Translations under genes and position numbers: made by a program | The notes under the pieces: generated by a model | Told to the model about the DNA's origin: nothing | Database searches by the model: none | The model's input: only the letters and a program-made list of their open reading frames with translations | In this document: positions 21,633-31,314 of the stretch, piece after piece | How positions within the stretch are numbered: the stretch's first letter is position 1 | How the letters are laid out: every line of letters starts with the position of its first letter | DNA from: an uncultured Litoreibacter sp. | GTDB taxonomy: Bacteria; Pseudomonadota; Alphaproteobacteria; Rhodobacterales; Rhodobacteraceae | NCBI RefSeq assembly: GCF_947487515.1 | Contig: NZ_CANKWO010000001.1 | Span: 992,001 to 1,056,000 of the forward strand | Direction of reading: 5' to 3' | Length of the DNA stretch: 64,000 nt

Positions 21633-23966
21633 GTGCCGTCATTCTCTGACACTCTCGAAAAGGCAATTCACTCGGCATTGGCGCAGGCCAATACCCATCG
21701 CCACGAGCTTGCGACGCTGGAACATCTTCTGCTTGCGCTCATTGACGAACCGGATGCTGCCAAAGTTATGAACGCCTGTGGCGTTGATCTTGATGTGCTT
21801 CGCAAAACACTGGGCGAATTCATCGAAGACGAGTTATCCACTCTCGTGACGGATGTTGAAGGGTCGGAGGCGGTGCCAACCGCTGCCTTCCAACGCGTCA
21901 TTCAACGCGCGGCAATTCATGTGCAATCCTCTGGCCGCACCGAGGTCACTGGCGCCAATGTCTTGGTTGCGATCTTCGCCGAACGCGAAAGCAACGCCGC
22001 CTTCTTCCTGCAAGAACAGGATATGACACGCTATGATGCGGTGAATTTTATCGCTCATGGTGTAGCGAAAGACCCCACATTTGGCGAAGCACGCCCCGTC
22101 TCAGGAGCGCCGGACTTTGAAGAAGAGATCACGCCTGAGGCCAATGATGTTGAAGGTGAAGCCAAGGAAACCGCGCTTTCTAAATACTGTGTAGACCTGA
22201 ACGCCAAGGCTGCGCAGGGGGATGTTGACCCATTGATCGGCCGCTCTGAAGAAGTGGAGCGTTGCGTTCAGGTATTGTGTCGCCGTCGCAAGAATAACCC
22301 GTTGTTGGTTGGCGATCCTGGCGTTGGCAAAACAGCCATTGCAGAAGGATTGGCCCATAAGATCGTCGCTGGTGAAACTCCTGAAATTCTGGCGCACGCC
22401 ACGATTTACTCCCTTGATATGGGCGCGTTGCTGGCTGGCACACGGTATCGTGGTGATTTTGAAGAACGCCTGAAAGCCGTGATGACTGAGATGGAAGATC
22501 ATCCCGATGCGGTGCTGTTTATCGACGAAATCCATACGGTAATCGGCGCTGGCGCAACCTCTGGTGGTGCGATGGATGCCTCCAACCTGCTGAAACCCGC
22601 GCTGCAAGGGGGCAAACTGCGCTGCATGGGATCCACGACCTACAAAGAGTTCCGTCAGCATTTTGAAAAAGATCGCGCTTTGGCCCGTCGCTTCCAAAAG
22701 ATCGATGTGAACGAGCCTTCAGTTGATGATGCCATCAAAATCCTCAAGGGCCTGAAACCCTATTTCGAGAAGCATCACGACATCAAATACACAACTGATG
22801 CGATCAAATCTGCCGTAGAACTGGCATCGCGCTATATCCACGACCGCAAACTGCCCGACAAAGCGATCGACGTGATCGACGAAGCCGGTGCAGCGCAACA
22901 TCTGGTGGCCGAAAGCAAACGTCGCAAAACCATTGGCGCAAAAGAGATCGAAGCCGTTGTGGCGAAGATCGCACGAATCCCGCCCAAAAATGTCACCAAA
23001 GACGACGCCGTCGTTCTGAAAGATTTGGAAAAGTCGCTCAAACGCGTGGTGTTCGGACAAGACGCGGCCCTAGACGCGTTGTCTTCGGCGATCAAATTGG
23101 CCCGCGCCGGCTTGCGCGAGCCGGAAAAACCCATCGGCAACTACCTCTTCGCAGGTCCAACTGGTGTGGGGAAAACCGAGGTTGCCAAGCAACTCGCCAG
23201 CACTTTGGGTGTAGAGCTGTTGCGCTTTGACATGTCGGAATACATGGAGAAACACGCGGTTTCACGTTTGATTGGCGCGCCTCCAGGCTATGTCGGTTTC
23301 GATCAGGGCGGTATGTTAACCGACCAAGTCGACCAGCATCCGCACTGTGTGCTTCTGCTCGACGAAATGGAAAAAGCCCACCCGGATGTCTACAATATCC
23401 TGCTGCAGGTGATGGATAACGGCAAGCTGACAGACCACAATGGACGCACGGTGGATTTCCGCAATGTGATCTTGATCATGACGTCAAATGCGGGCGCAAT
23501 GGAGATGTCCAAATCGGCCATCGGCTTCGGACGTGACCGCCGCGAGGGGGAAGACACCGCCGCCATTGAACGCACCTTCACACCGGAGTTCCGCAACCGT
23601 TTGGACGCTGTGATCAGCTTTGCACCGCTCGGCAAGAAGATCATCTCGCGTGTAGTTGAAAAGTTCGTATTGCAACTCGAAGCACAATTGATGGATCGCA
23701 ACGTGACCATCGAGTTAACCCCTGCCGCGGCGGAATGGCTTGGCGAAAAGGGCTACGACGACAAGATGGGCGCACGCCCCTTGGGCCGTGTGATTCAGGA
23801 GCATATCAAAAAGCCGCTGGCTGAAGAATTGCTGTTTGGAAAGCTGGCCAAAGGTGGTGTGGTGAAAGTTGGTGTCAAGAAAGGTGAAATCGACCTCACC
23901 ATTCTGGAGCCAGAGGCTGCGCGCATCACCTCCAAAAAGAAGCCACCTCTGCTTACTGCTGACTAG
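21633..23966 (+). CDS. clpA: ATP-dependent Clp protease ATP-binding subunit ClpA
   Basis: ClpA is the AAA+ unfoldase that feeds substrates, including ClpS-delivered N-degron proteins, to ClpP. The 777 residues comprise an N-terminal Clp_N repeat domain (1-150) and two ATPase modules: Walker A GDPGVGKT with Walker B VLFIDEIH, and GPTGVGKT with [20 protein letters not shown] near the end of D2 is the ClpP-docking IGF loop. There is no ClpB middle coiled coil. The start is GTG with AAGGAG seven bases upstream. The stop overlaps the next start (TAGTG). Confidence 0.97.
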   Translation: MPSFSDTLEKAIHSALAQANTHRHELATLEHLLLALIDEPDAAKVMNACGVDLDVLRKTLGEFIEDELSTLVTDVEGSEAVPTAAFQRVIQRAAIHVQSSGRTEVTGANVLVAIFAERESNAAFFLQEQDMTRYDAVNFIAHGVAKDPTFGEARPVSGAPDFEEEITPEANDVEGEAKETALSKYCVDLNAKAAQGDVDPLIGRSEEVERCVQVLCRRRKNNPLLVGDPGVGKTAIAEGLAHKIVAGETPEILAHATIYSLDMGALLAGTRYRGDFEERLKAVMTEMEDHPDAVLFIDEIHTVIGAGATSGGAMDASNLLKPALQGGKLRCMGSTTYKEFRQHFEKDRALARRFQKIDVNEPSVDDAIKILKGLKPYFEKHHDIKYTTDAIKSAVELASRYIHDRKLPDKAIDVIDEAGAAQHLVAESKRRKTIGAKEIEAVVAKIARIPPKNVTKDDAVVLKDLEKSLKRVVFGQDAALDALSSAIKLARAGLREPEKPIGNYLFAGPTGVGKTEVAKQLASTLGVELLRFDMSEYMEKHAVSRLIGAPPGYVGFDQGGMLTDQVDQHPHCVLLLDEMEKAHPDVYNILLQVMDNGKLTDHNGRTVDFRNVILIMTSNAGAMEMSKSAIGFGRDRREGEDTAAIERTFTPEFRNRLDAVISFAPLGKKIISRVVEKFVLQLEAQLMDRNVTIELTPAAAEWLGEKGYDDKMGARPLGRVIQEHIKKPLAEELLFGKLAKGGVVKVGVKKGEIDLTILEPEAARITSKKKPPLLTAD

Positions 23967-24928
23967 TGCGAAGAATACTGTCGTTCATCATTGCAATAAC
24001 TTTCGCGGCCCCAGCGGCCGCGAAGGATCCTCTTTTTTCGCTGCCTATTGATTGCGTTCTCGGGGAGACCTGCTTCATCCAGAACTATGTCGACAGCGAT
24101 CCAACTCCCAATGCCCGCGATCACACTTGCGGGCCTTTGACCTATGACGGCCACAAAGGCACCGATATTCGTGTTGCGACCTTGGCCGAAATGAAGGCCG
24201 GCGTGACCGTCCTTGCAACGGCCCCGGGAACGGTGCGCGCTACTCGCGACGGGCTGCCCGACATTGCGTCAAATGCTCCGAATGCTCCTGACCTCAACGG
24301 AAAAGATTGTGGAAACGGGTTGGTTATCAGCCATGGCGACGGTTGGGAAAGCCAGTACTGCCATATGCGAAACGGCTCAATCACCGTGGAGAAAGGCCAG
24401 CGCGTCGCCAAGGGCACGGCCCTTGGTTTGGTCGGCCTGAGCGGCAGAACCGAATTCCCGCATATTCACATGTCATTGCGCCACAACGGTGTCGTGGTCG
24501 ACCCTTTCTCTCCGGATGCGGCGGGACAATGCGGGCCTTCCGAAACAACGCTGTGGCAAGACCCAATCACCTATACAGCTGGTGCGCTGCTCGACATCGG
24601 GTTTTCCGAAGGCGTGCCAAAGTTCGATGACATCAAAGCCGGATTGGAGGACGCAGACAGTTTAGCAGCCAATGCCGCCGGTTTGGTTCTTTGGGGCTAT
24701 GCATTTGGCACCCGCGCAGGGGACACGATGACGTTCAAAATTACCGGCCCGGAAGGTTGGCGCCACAGTCAAATTGTAGAATTCACCAAACCCCAAGCCC
24801 AAGTTTTCCGCGCATCAGGCCGCAAGAAACCAAAGAACGGCTGGCCTTTGGGGGTTTATGAAGGCGTGGTGACATTCGAAAGAAACGGCACCGTTCTGAG
24901 CACACAGTCGTTAACTACTTCTCGGTAA
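23966..24928 (+). CDS. Secreted M23-family metallopeptidase
   Basis: This 320-residue protein has a signal peptide (MRRILSFIIAITFAAPAAA, cut before K) and an M23 LytM-like domain. Zinc ligands are in HKGTD and FPHIHMS, and NGLVISHGDGWESQYCHM resembles the catalytic region. This suggests a periplasmic endopeptidase cutting peptidoglycan cross-links. Several Cys may form disulfides. The GTG start overlaps the clpA stop by one base, so translation depends on clpA. The C-terminal 100 residues are a separate beta-rich region. The gene overlaps the convergent MotB-like gene by 14 nt. Confidence 0.85.
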   Translation: MRRILSFIIAITFAAPAAAKDPLFSLPIDCVLGETCFIQNYVDSDPTPNARDHTCGPLTYDGHKGTDIRVATLAEMKAGVTVLATAPGTVRATRDGLPDIASNAPNAPDLNGKDCGNGLVISHGDGWESQYCHMRNGSITVEKGQRVAKGTALGLVGLSGRTEFPHIHMSLRHNGVVVDPFSPDAAGQCGPSETTLWQDPITYTAGALLDIGFSEGVPKFDDIKAGLEDADSLAANAAGLVLWGYAFGTRAGDTMTFKITGPEGWRHSQIVEFTKPQAQVFRASGRKKPKNGWPLGVYEGVVTFERNGTVLSTQSLTTSR

Positions 24929-26663
24929 GCTTCAATTCGATCCGCCGGTTTTGGGCGCGCGCCTCTGGCGTATTCGCAAGGTTAATCGGTTGAAACTCCC
25001 CAAATCCGTTGGCCGCCAATCGCGAAGGTGCAATTCCCAAATCCGCGCTCATATACCTTACGACAGATAATGCGCGCGCTTGGCTCAATTCCCAATTGTC
25101 TTTGAAACGGCCAACCCCCGACAAAGGCAAATTATCGGTGTGACCATCGACGCGGATCACCCAATCTAACCCGTCAGGAATATCCCCTGCAACGCGCGAC
25201 AAGATGGTTGCGACCTTGGCCACCTCGCTTTTGCCCTCCGGCGACAGCACGGCCCGTCCAGGTTGAAACAGCACCTCTGATGAAAACACAAAGCGGTCAC
25301 CTTCAATTCGGATACCATCTTGATTGCCCAAAAGTGCTCGAAGTTGCCCAAAGAATTCGGAGCGGTAGTTCTTCAACTCTTTTGCCTCGGCCTCCAGACG
25401 CAACCGCTCCGCTTCCTCAAGTTTGGCCCGAGAGCGCTGCTCAGACGCAACCAGCGCAAGGGCAGAATTCAATTCAGCCCCCAAATTCTGAACCTGAACA
25501 TCAGAGGCTTCGCGGCGCGCATCCGTTTCGTCCAAAATGGATTGCAAAGACCCCAATTGCGTTCGTAAAGCCGCGACTTGCTGGTTCAGCACCTCAACTT
25601 TGCGCTGACTTTCCAAGCTAATTTCCTTTTCATCCGCCAGCTCGCTACGCGCCAACGACAGAAGGGCTGCCCGTTGTTCGGCCTCTCCCATCGCCTCTGC
25701 AATACCGGTTTGCGCGGCGGCCTGCGCAGCCAGTGCCGCTACGAGCTGCTTGCGCAGGTCTTCCTCTTCGGCTTGTGATGCCTCCAGATTGGCGGTCGTC
25801 TGGGTCTGCGTTGCAAGGACAGAGGCCAACTGATCTGCCGACACTTTCTCTGCGGCCCGTGCGGCTGCCAGCAAGGTCAATGTATCCTCTGCCTCTTTGC
25901 GTTGCGTTTCCAAAGCCAAGGTCATGGCGGTAAGCTCCGCATCAGCATTTTGCAAACGCGCGCGCAAAGCATCTGCAGCAGCGTCATCAATAAGTTTGGC
26001 CGCCTCCGCCGCGCTGAGCGCCTCGGATTGTGCATCGGATTGAAGCTGCAAGTCCGCGACCAAAGCCTCCAAGGCTTCGCGGCGCGCGGCCGCCAAGCGG
26101 GCAGTCTCAACACCTTCGTCGATTTCAGCGCGTGCCGTCGCCAATGCCAATTGGGCGGCTTCCTTTTGCGAAATCTCTCGTGCCAAACCCGCCTCTATGT
26201 CTTCGATCCGCGCGAAAAGCCCTTCCACCTGATTTTGAGAATCTTCAAGATCGCCCGTCAAAGAAGCTACCTGTCCGCGCAAGCCCTCGCGCTGGCTCAG
26301 CAGCCCTGCGACCTGCTCTTCAAAGCTGGCGATCTTGCTGGCTTGCGTTTCATTTTGCGCCGAGAGTGAGGCAATCAATGTGGCCTGTTGCGCGGCAGTA
26401 ATATCAAGTTCTTCGATGTCTTGCTCCAGACCGAAGCTGCGCTGTTGCTCCAATCCCAATGCCTGCGCAAGTGAGGCCACCTCGCCAGTCAACTGGTTCA
26501 ACTCGCTGTCTTGGGAGGTGATCTTCTCGCTCAGCATAAACTGCACAATCATGAAGATAGACAACACAAACACCAGAACCAAAAGCAAGGCCGTCATCGC
26601 ATCCACAAAGCCAGGCCAGATGTTGGCTTCAAACCGTTTTCCGTTGCGTCGAGACAGCGCCAC
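24915..26663 (-). CDS. MotB/OmpA-type peptidoglycan-binding protein with long coiled coil
   Basis: This 582-residue protein has a short cytoplasmic tail and one membrane segment (about residues 17-44). That segment contains FVDAMTALLLVLVFV, whose Asp matches the ion-carrying Asp of MotB/ExbD-type stators. About 400 residues of Ala/Glu/Gln-rich periplasmic coiled coil follow, then a C-terminal OmpA domain (VIRVDGHTDNLPL, NRRIELKL) that binds peptidoglycan. The coil is far longer than in flagellar MotB. It is downstream of the MotA-like gene by 4 nt, so the two should form an ion-driven complex. No flagellar or Tol genes are adjacent. Confidence 0.85.
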   Translation of the reverse strand: MALSRRNGKRFEANIWPGFVDAMTALLLVLVFVLSIFMIVQFMLSEKITSQDSELNQLTGEVASLAQALGLEQQRSFGLEQDIEELDITAAQQATLIASLSAQNETQASKIASFEEQVAGLLSQREGLRGQVASLTGDLEDSQNQVEGLFARIEDIEAGLAREISQKEAAQLALATARAEIDEGVETARLAAARREALEALVADLQLQSDAQSEALSAAEAAKLIDDAAADALRARLQNADAELTAMTLALETQRKEAEDTLTLLAAARAAEKVSADQLASVLATQTQTTANLEASQAEEEDLRKQLVAALAAQAAAQTGIAEAMGEAEQRAALLSLARSELADEKEISLESQRKVEVLNQQVAALRTQLGSLQSILDETDARREASDVQVQNLGAELNSALALVASEQRSRAKLEEAERLRLEAEAKELKNYRSEFFGQLRALLGNQDGIRIEGDRFVFSSEVLFQPGRAVLSPEGKSEVAKVATILSRVAGDIPDGLDWVIRVDGHTDNLPLSGVGRFKDNWELSQARALSVVRYMSADLGIAPSRLAANGFGEFQPINLANTPEARAQNRRIELKLTEK

Positions 26664-26667
26664 GGGG

Positions 26668-27882
26668 CTATTCCTCCTTCCCGTGATCCGGCAAACGGCG
26701 GGTATTGGAAGGGCGGCGTTCGCGGGTTAATTGACGCACTGCCTGTGTCACCTGAACCAAATCCGTATGCAGCTGGCCCATGCTTTCCTGCCGGCCAGAA
26801 GACATTTCTTCCAGTATCTTCAGCATCTGAACATCGATGGACCGCAACCGCATGCGGCTTTCCGGATCGATGTCATTGTCTGTGGTTTCTGCCAATTTGG
26901 CCAACAGTCGCTCTTGACCATCCGCGACACGATTTAGCGCATCTGTCGGATCGATGCTCATGTCCAGCCGGTTGGTCAATGTCGCGACCGCGCGGGTAAG
27001 GCTATCCAGCTTTTCCGCAGAGGCAACACGGCTGGCTTCCCCTTGTACAAATAGGCCTTGAAGACTGTCGATTTGCTCCACCATATGGTCAAGGACTGTG
27101 GCCACGACCCCTTGATCAAAACCGCCGCCGCCGTCGCCTTCCCCCGAGGAAAATCCGACGCGTGTGATGGTGGACAACCATTCTTCCATTTCACGGTAGA
27201 ACCGGTTTTGCCCATGCCCCGCGAATAGCTCCAACAAGCCCACAACGAGTGACCCCGCAAGCCCCAGCAAAGAGGACGCGAAGGCCGTGCCCATGCCCGC
27301 AAGCTGGCTTTCCAACCCGTTCATCAGATCGCCAAAGACCTTAGCGCCGCTTTCACCTTCTTCAACATTCAACGACCGAATGGTATCCACAACACCGGGA
27401 ATGGTGGTTGCCAATCCGTAGAACGTCCCCAGCAAACCCAGAAAAATCAACAGGTTAATGATGTACCGCGTTATATCACGCGCCTCATCCATTCGTGTGG
27501 CAACGGAATCCAAAATCGTGCGCGACGAGCCAGAACTGATCTGCATCCGCGCCCCGCGAGACCGCAACAACCCTGCCAAAGATGCAAGAAGAGTTGGAGC
27601 ATGGGTCTTGTCGTGATCTGCGCGATCATGCGCGAAACTTTCGATCCACGACACGGACGAAATCAACTGCAGCACCTGCACAAAGCAGGCCAGAACGCCC
27701 GCAACAAACACCGACAGGATCACCCCGTTCAGATATGGATTGGCCAAAAACACCGAGCTGACGGACGGGTAAATCAGGTATCCGCCAAACGCTACAAGAC
27801 CAAGGATGACCAACATCACCATGATCTGTCGCACAGGCTGGGTGAATTGCGGCGTGCGTTCCCGCTCGATTGGGGTGTCCAT
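26668..27882 (-). CDS. MotA/TolQ/ExbB-like ion-channel protein
   Basis: This 404-residue membrane protein has hydrophobic segments near residues 20-40, 50-75, 145-170 and 200-225. It carries the MotA/TolQ/ExbB pattern (NLLIFLGLLGTFYGLATTIPG, then GMGTAFASSLLGLAGSLVVGLLE). A cytoplasmic C-terminal tail of about 170 residues follows. I chose the ATG at 27882; the longer frame to 27942 begins with GTG and adds a charged unconserved segment. It is paired with the MotB/OmpA-like gene and probably conducts protons or sodium to power work on the envelope. Confidence 0.82.
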   Translation of the reverse strand: MDTPIERERTPQFTQPVRQIMVMLVILGLVAFGGYLIYPSVSSVFLANPYLNGVILSVFVAGVLACFVQVLQLISSVSWIESFAHDRADHDKTHAPTLLASLAGLLRSRGARMQISSGSSRTILDSVATRMDEARDITRYIINLLIFLGLLGTFYGLATTIPGVVDTIRSLNVEEGESGAKVFGDLMNGLESQLAGMGTAFASSLLGLAGSLVVGLLELFAGHGQNRFYREMEEWLSTITRVGFSSGEGDGGGGFDQGVVATVLDHMVEQIDSLQGLFVQGEASRVASAEKLDSLTRAVATLTNRLDMSIDPTDALNRVADGQERLLAKLAETTDNDIDPESRMRLRSIDVQMLKILEEMSSGRQESMGQLHTDLVQVTQAVRQLTRERRPSNTRRLPDHGKEE

Positions 27883-27963
27883 CAGTTTGCGGCCTCTGTC
27901 ATGCTCGGACTTCTTTTTATTCAAGGCATGATAGGCGCGCACAGGCGGTTTTCAAAGGAATAA

Positions 27964-28500
27964 CTAACCCGCCAGTTGCCGTACCCGCGTGACCAACCAA
28001 TTCATGTCAGTATCTGTGATCTCGAAGGCATCAAGCTGCTGTGCTGTGTTATACAAATACTCGGTGTTGGGCCCACGCCCCCCAACCGCCTTGGCGATAA
28101 CTTGGGCTTGCTGTTCCAGCTCCATCCCGCCGCAATACTGGATATGATCCCGCTCAATCACATAGCAAAGCGCAGGCACCTTGCGCCCGTCACGCAGCTC
28201 AAGGTCATGCACCTGTTCGACATAGGCGGCGGATACCAGTTCGCGTTCACGCAGATAAGCAAGCACCGCGTCACGTTCGTGATCTTTCACCCGCATGGCC
28301 ACCCCATCGCAGGTGGTATCGGCCTCATCCAGCGCTAAAACCAGTCCCGGTTCCTCTTCGGAGCCGCGGTGGTGGATCGACCACATACAAAAAGAGCGGT
28401 GAAACCCGTCGAGCCGCGCCAGAACCTGCTCCTCAGGTTCAAACCCCGGGTTCCACATCAAAGAGCCGTAGCCAAATACCCAAAGAGGAGCGTCCGTCAT
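27964..28500 (-). CDS. chaC: ChaC-family gamma-glutamylcyclotransferase
   Basis: This 178-residue enzyme begins LWVFGYGSLMWNPGF, the substrate-binding loop of gamma-glutamylcyclotransferases. The likely catalytic Glu lies in the YLRERELVSAAY region. ChaC proteins cleave glutathione to 5-oxoproline and Cys-Gly in the cytosol. It is the first gene of a possible minus-strand run with the MotA/MotB-like genes (81-bp gap), but no functional link is evident. It is divergent from the DUF2125 gene. Confidence 0.9.
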   Translation of the reverse strand: MTDAPLWVFGYGSLMWNPGFEPEEQVLARLDGFHRSFCMWSIHHRGSEEEPGLVLALDEADTTCDGVAMRVKDHERDAVLAYLRERELVSAAYVEQVHDLELRDGRKVPALCYVIERDHIQYCGGMELEQQAQVIAKAVGGRGPNTEYLYNTAQQLDAFEITDTDMNWLVTRVRQLAG

Positions 28501-28565
28501 GATCTGGTCCTTCTACCTTTGCGCCTGTAAACAACATCACGGGTTTCGGGAAAAGGACATTCCAC

Positions 28566-29567
28566 ATGCGTAAGTTGATCGTCGTCGTTTTGGTGGCTGC
28601 CACCGCATGGGCCGCCTATTGGGTTGTTGGGGCGACCGCGTCGCAAAAAGCAACCGTTGGCTGGCTGGACGCCCGTCGCGCAGAGGGGTGGCAGGTCGAA
28701 TATTCGGACCTCAAGGTTCGCGGTTTTCCCAACCGGTTTGACACCACGATAACAGACATTCAGTTAACCGATCCCGAAACTGGGGTAAGCTGGTCTGCGC
28801 CGTTCTTTCAAATCTTCTCACTTAGCTATCAGCCTAACCATTTGATTGCCGCTTGGCCGAACTCTCAAAATTTGGCCACGCCGTTTCAAAAAATAGACAT
28901 AAAAACCAATGCCATGACCGCATCGATTAAGGTTATGCCAAACAGCAAGCTAGAATTGGTCAACGCAACGTTGGTCGTCGAAGGCGCCGCCGTCTCTTCT
29001 AGCGAAGGGTGGAGCGCCGGAGCTGATAACATCAACTTCGCCATCAGGCAGACGGCTGACAAGGAAATGACCTATGACATCGCCGCGCAGGCCGACACGC
29101 TCCTTCCCAGCGAGGCCTTGCGGAAGGTTCTGGACGCCGGAGGCAATCTGCCCGATGCGATCGAAGGGTTCAGTTTCGACAGCGAAATCGGCTTCGCCCG
29201 TCCTCTTGATATTCGTGTGATTGAGCAAAACCGCCCAGACATAACCTCGCTCGATATCAAAGACGCGCGCGGCAGCTGGGGGGAATTACACCTTCGGGCC
29301 AAAGGAGACTTGGCCGTAGATACCACCGGTCACCCAAACGGCGAAGTCGCCATCAAAGCGCAAAACTGGCGTGAAATGCTGAACCTTGCGGTAAATGCTG
29401 GCGCTATGCCCGCCGAAGCCGCCCGCGCGGCCGAGCTGGGCTTAGGCTTTCTGGCGACCTTATCTGGTGCGGAAAATTCACTCGATGCACCGCTCAGTTT
29501 CTCGGACGGGCGCATCTTCTTAGGGCCCATCCCGATCGGATCAGCACCGAAGCTCAACCTACGCTAG
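28566..29567 (+). CDS. DUF2125 domain protein
   Basis: This 333-residue protein has an N-terminal signal or anchor (MRKLIVVVLVAATAWAAYWVV) and a large beta-rich periplasmic region. RRAEGWQVEYSDLKVRGFPNRFD is diagnostic of DUF2125, an alphaproteobacterial envelope family that I believe is related to YdgA/AsmA-like proteins. No activity is known. Its stop overlaps that of the convergent extensin-like gene within CTAG. Confidence 0.82.
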   Translation: MRKLIVVVLVAATAWAAYWVVGATASQKATVGWLDARRAEGWQVEYSDLKVRGFPNRFDTTITDIQLTDPETGVSWSAPFFQIFSLSYQPNHLIAAWPNSQNLATPFQKIDIKTNAMTASIKVMPNSKLELVNATLVVEGAAVSSSEGWSAGADNINFAIRQTADKEMTYDIAAQADTLLPSEALRKVLDAGGNLPDAIEGFSFDSEIGFARPLDIRVIEQNRPDITSLDIKDARGSWGELHLRAKGDLAVDTTGHPNGEVAIKAQNWREMLNLAVNAGAMPAEAARAAELGLGFLATLSGAENSLDAPLSFSDGRIFLGPIPIGSAPKLNLR

Positions 29568-30403
29568 CGGCAGTAAGTGCCGGAGCGGTATCGCGCGGTG
29601 TCAAAGTGAAAATGGTCTTGATGAAAGCGGTTTGCATTTGGCCCCAAAACGGTCCCAAACGGCCCGCAAGCTGCCTTGTGCATCTTCTTCAATGCCGGTC
29701 CGTTTTTCTTGCTGCGCCAGCCCTTTAGCACAGTCATCGATGAGCCATCCTTCAGGTTGATCGCTGCAATGTCCAAAGCGCGGCCTCTGCCGTGTTCTGA
29801 AATCTTCGCGCCCTTTTGATTGTTACGTGTCCTGCAATTGTAATGGGCCACAATTTTGAGGGATTTAACCCCTCCCCCGCGGCGCCCGACCGCAGGTTTC
29901 ACGCCCTTATCCACCCATGTTTTCAGGGCTTTGGCCGTGTTACAATCGATCTTGGCATGCTGCGTCAAAGCAACGCCAGACACTTCCGTTATCTTCACCC
30001 CATTGTCCAAGCCGCACCCTTTGATCTTGGCCGGAATTCGGCTGATCTTTTCGCCGCGAATACTAGGGTCACCGCAGACGGACCCTTTCAGGCTTTTGGA
30101 TACTTTCTTGGAGGGTTTCGCCGCAGGTCGCGATTTTGGCTTCTTCTTGAAGGCGTTTTTCAGCTGCGTTCCAAAGGTATTCGGGCGCACCGCATCTTGG
30201 CGTTCTGCCACCACTGTTTCCCCTCGCGCAAACGGGCGCAAGGAGCGGCGCGGTGCCAACGCAGACGCTGAAACTTCGACGATCACCGCCCGTTCTGGTG
30301 CGGGTGTTGCTGCCCCCTGACGGGGCAAGGGGCGCAGCGAGGTCGCAGTATTGGCCTGCGCCACCCCCGTCAGCAATACACTGGCCAACAACAGCCACTT
30401 CAT
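29564..30403 (-). CDS. Extensin-like C-terminal domain protein
   Basis: This 279-residue protein has a signal peptide (MKWLLLASVLLTGVAQA), a basic, proline-rich linker of about 85 residues and a C-terminal extensin-like domain. SEHGRGRALDI and DHFHFD hold the likely metal-binding His/Asp residues, as in D,D-peptidase-like LAS folds. Five or more Cys suggest disulfides in the periplasm. A cell-wall peptidase role is plausible but unproven. The start overlaps the tyrC stop by 4 nt (ATGA), placing it last in a hisC-tyrC-extensin operon. Confidence 0.88.
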   Translation of the reverse strand: MKWLLLASVLLTGVAQANTATSLRPLPRQGAATPAPERAVIVEVSASALAPRRSLRPFARGETVVAERQDAVRPNTFGTQLKNAFKKKPKSRPAAKPSKKVSKSLKGSVCGDPSIRGEKISRIPAKIKGCGLDNGVKITEVSGVALTQHAKIDCNTAKALKTWVDKGVKPAVGRRGGGVKSLKIVAHYNCRTRNNQKGAKISEHGRGRALDIAAINLKDGSSMTVLKGWRSKKNGPALKKMHKAACGPFGTVLGPNANRFHQDHFHFDTARYRSGTYCR

Positions 30404-31314
30404 TTCGCGTTACGCCCAAAGTTCGGTGCGTCGGTATCTTGACCCGCCTCAATAATGCCGCGTCGGATCGCACGGGTGCGGGTGAAGTAATCGTGCAAAT
30501 GTTCTCCGTCGCCGGTGCGAATGGCCCGTTGCAGGGCAAACAGCTCTTCGGTGAACCGGCCAAGAATTTCCAAGGTTGCATCCTTATTCGACAAAAACAC
30601 ATCGCGCCACATTGTCGGGTCGGACGCCGCAATCCGCGTGAAGTCGCGAAAACCGGCAGCCGAATATTTGACCACTTCACTGTCAGTTACCCGCCCCAGA
30701 TCATCAGCCACCCCAACCATCGTGTAGGCGATCAGATGCGGCGTATGAGAGGTAACGGCCAGAACCAAATCATGATGCGCAGGGTCCATCTCGTCCACGT
30801 TGGACCCCATCTGCTCCCAAAGTGTCTTGTAGCGGCTCAATACATCCGCGTCCGTGCCTTCAAGCGGGGTGAGCAAACACCAGCGGTTGTCAAACAGCTC
30901 TGCAAATCCAGAGGTTGGGCCAGACTGCTCGGTGCCCGCCAACGGGTGTGCGGGGATGAAGTCCACACCTTCGGGAAGATGCGGGGCGACCGCATCAATC
31001 ACCGCGCCTTTGGTGGACCCAACGTCAGACACCAAGGCGCCGTGCTTCAATCCCGGCGCGATTTCGGCGGCGACAGCCCCCATGGCACCAACCGGCACGC
31101 AAAGAATTACCAGATCAGCATCTTTCACCGCCTCAACGGCGCTAGAAGCGATGCGGTCACACAAGCCAATGTCACGCGCCACCTTGCGGGTCTCGGCCGA
31201 GCGCGCATAGCCCACGACTTCCCCCGCCAGATCGGCTCGTTTCATCGCATGAAACAGGGAGCCGGCAATCAGCCCAAGGCCAATTACAGCCACACGATCA
31301 TAGAGTTGGGCCAT
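30400..31314 (-). CDS. tyrC: Prephenate/arogenate dehydrogenase family protein
   Basis: This NAD(P)-dependent dehydrogenase acts in tyrosine synthesis and has 304 residues. The Rossmann motif is VIGLGLIAGSLFHA; DVGSTKGAV and HPLAGTEQSGP are substrate-site signatures of the TyrA/TyrC family, and a C-terminal helical dimerisation domain follows. It is immediately downstream of hisC with no gap. HisC-family enzymes often also transaminate aromatic keto acids, so the pair may supply both tyrosine/phenylalanine and histidine steps. Whether prephenate or arogenate is the substrate cannot be told from sequence. Confidence 0.92.
   Translation of the reverse strand: MAQLYDRVAVIGLGLIAGSLFHAMKRADLAGEVVGYARSAETRKVARDIGLCDRIASSAVEAVKDADLVILCVPVGAMGAVAAEIAPGLKHGALVSDVGSTKGAVIDAVAPHLPEGVDFIPAHPLAGTEQSGPTSGFAELFDNRWCLLTPLEGTDADVLSRYKTLWEQMGSNVDEMDPAHHDLVLAVTSHTPHLIAYTMVGVADDLGRVTDSEVVKYSAAGFRDFTRIAASDPTMWRDVFLSNKDATLEILGRFTEELFALQRAIRTGDGEHLHDYFTRTRAIRRGIIEAGQDTDAPNFGRNAK

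Noticed and set aside
24915-27882. Zorya-like defence system (ZorA/ZorB)
   Set aside because: The MotA/MotB-like pair fits loosely, but no ZorC, ZorD or ZorE genes flank it, and the long coil is on the OmpA-anchored partner.
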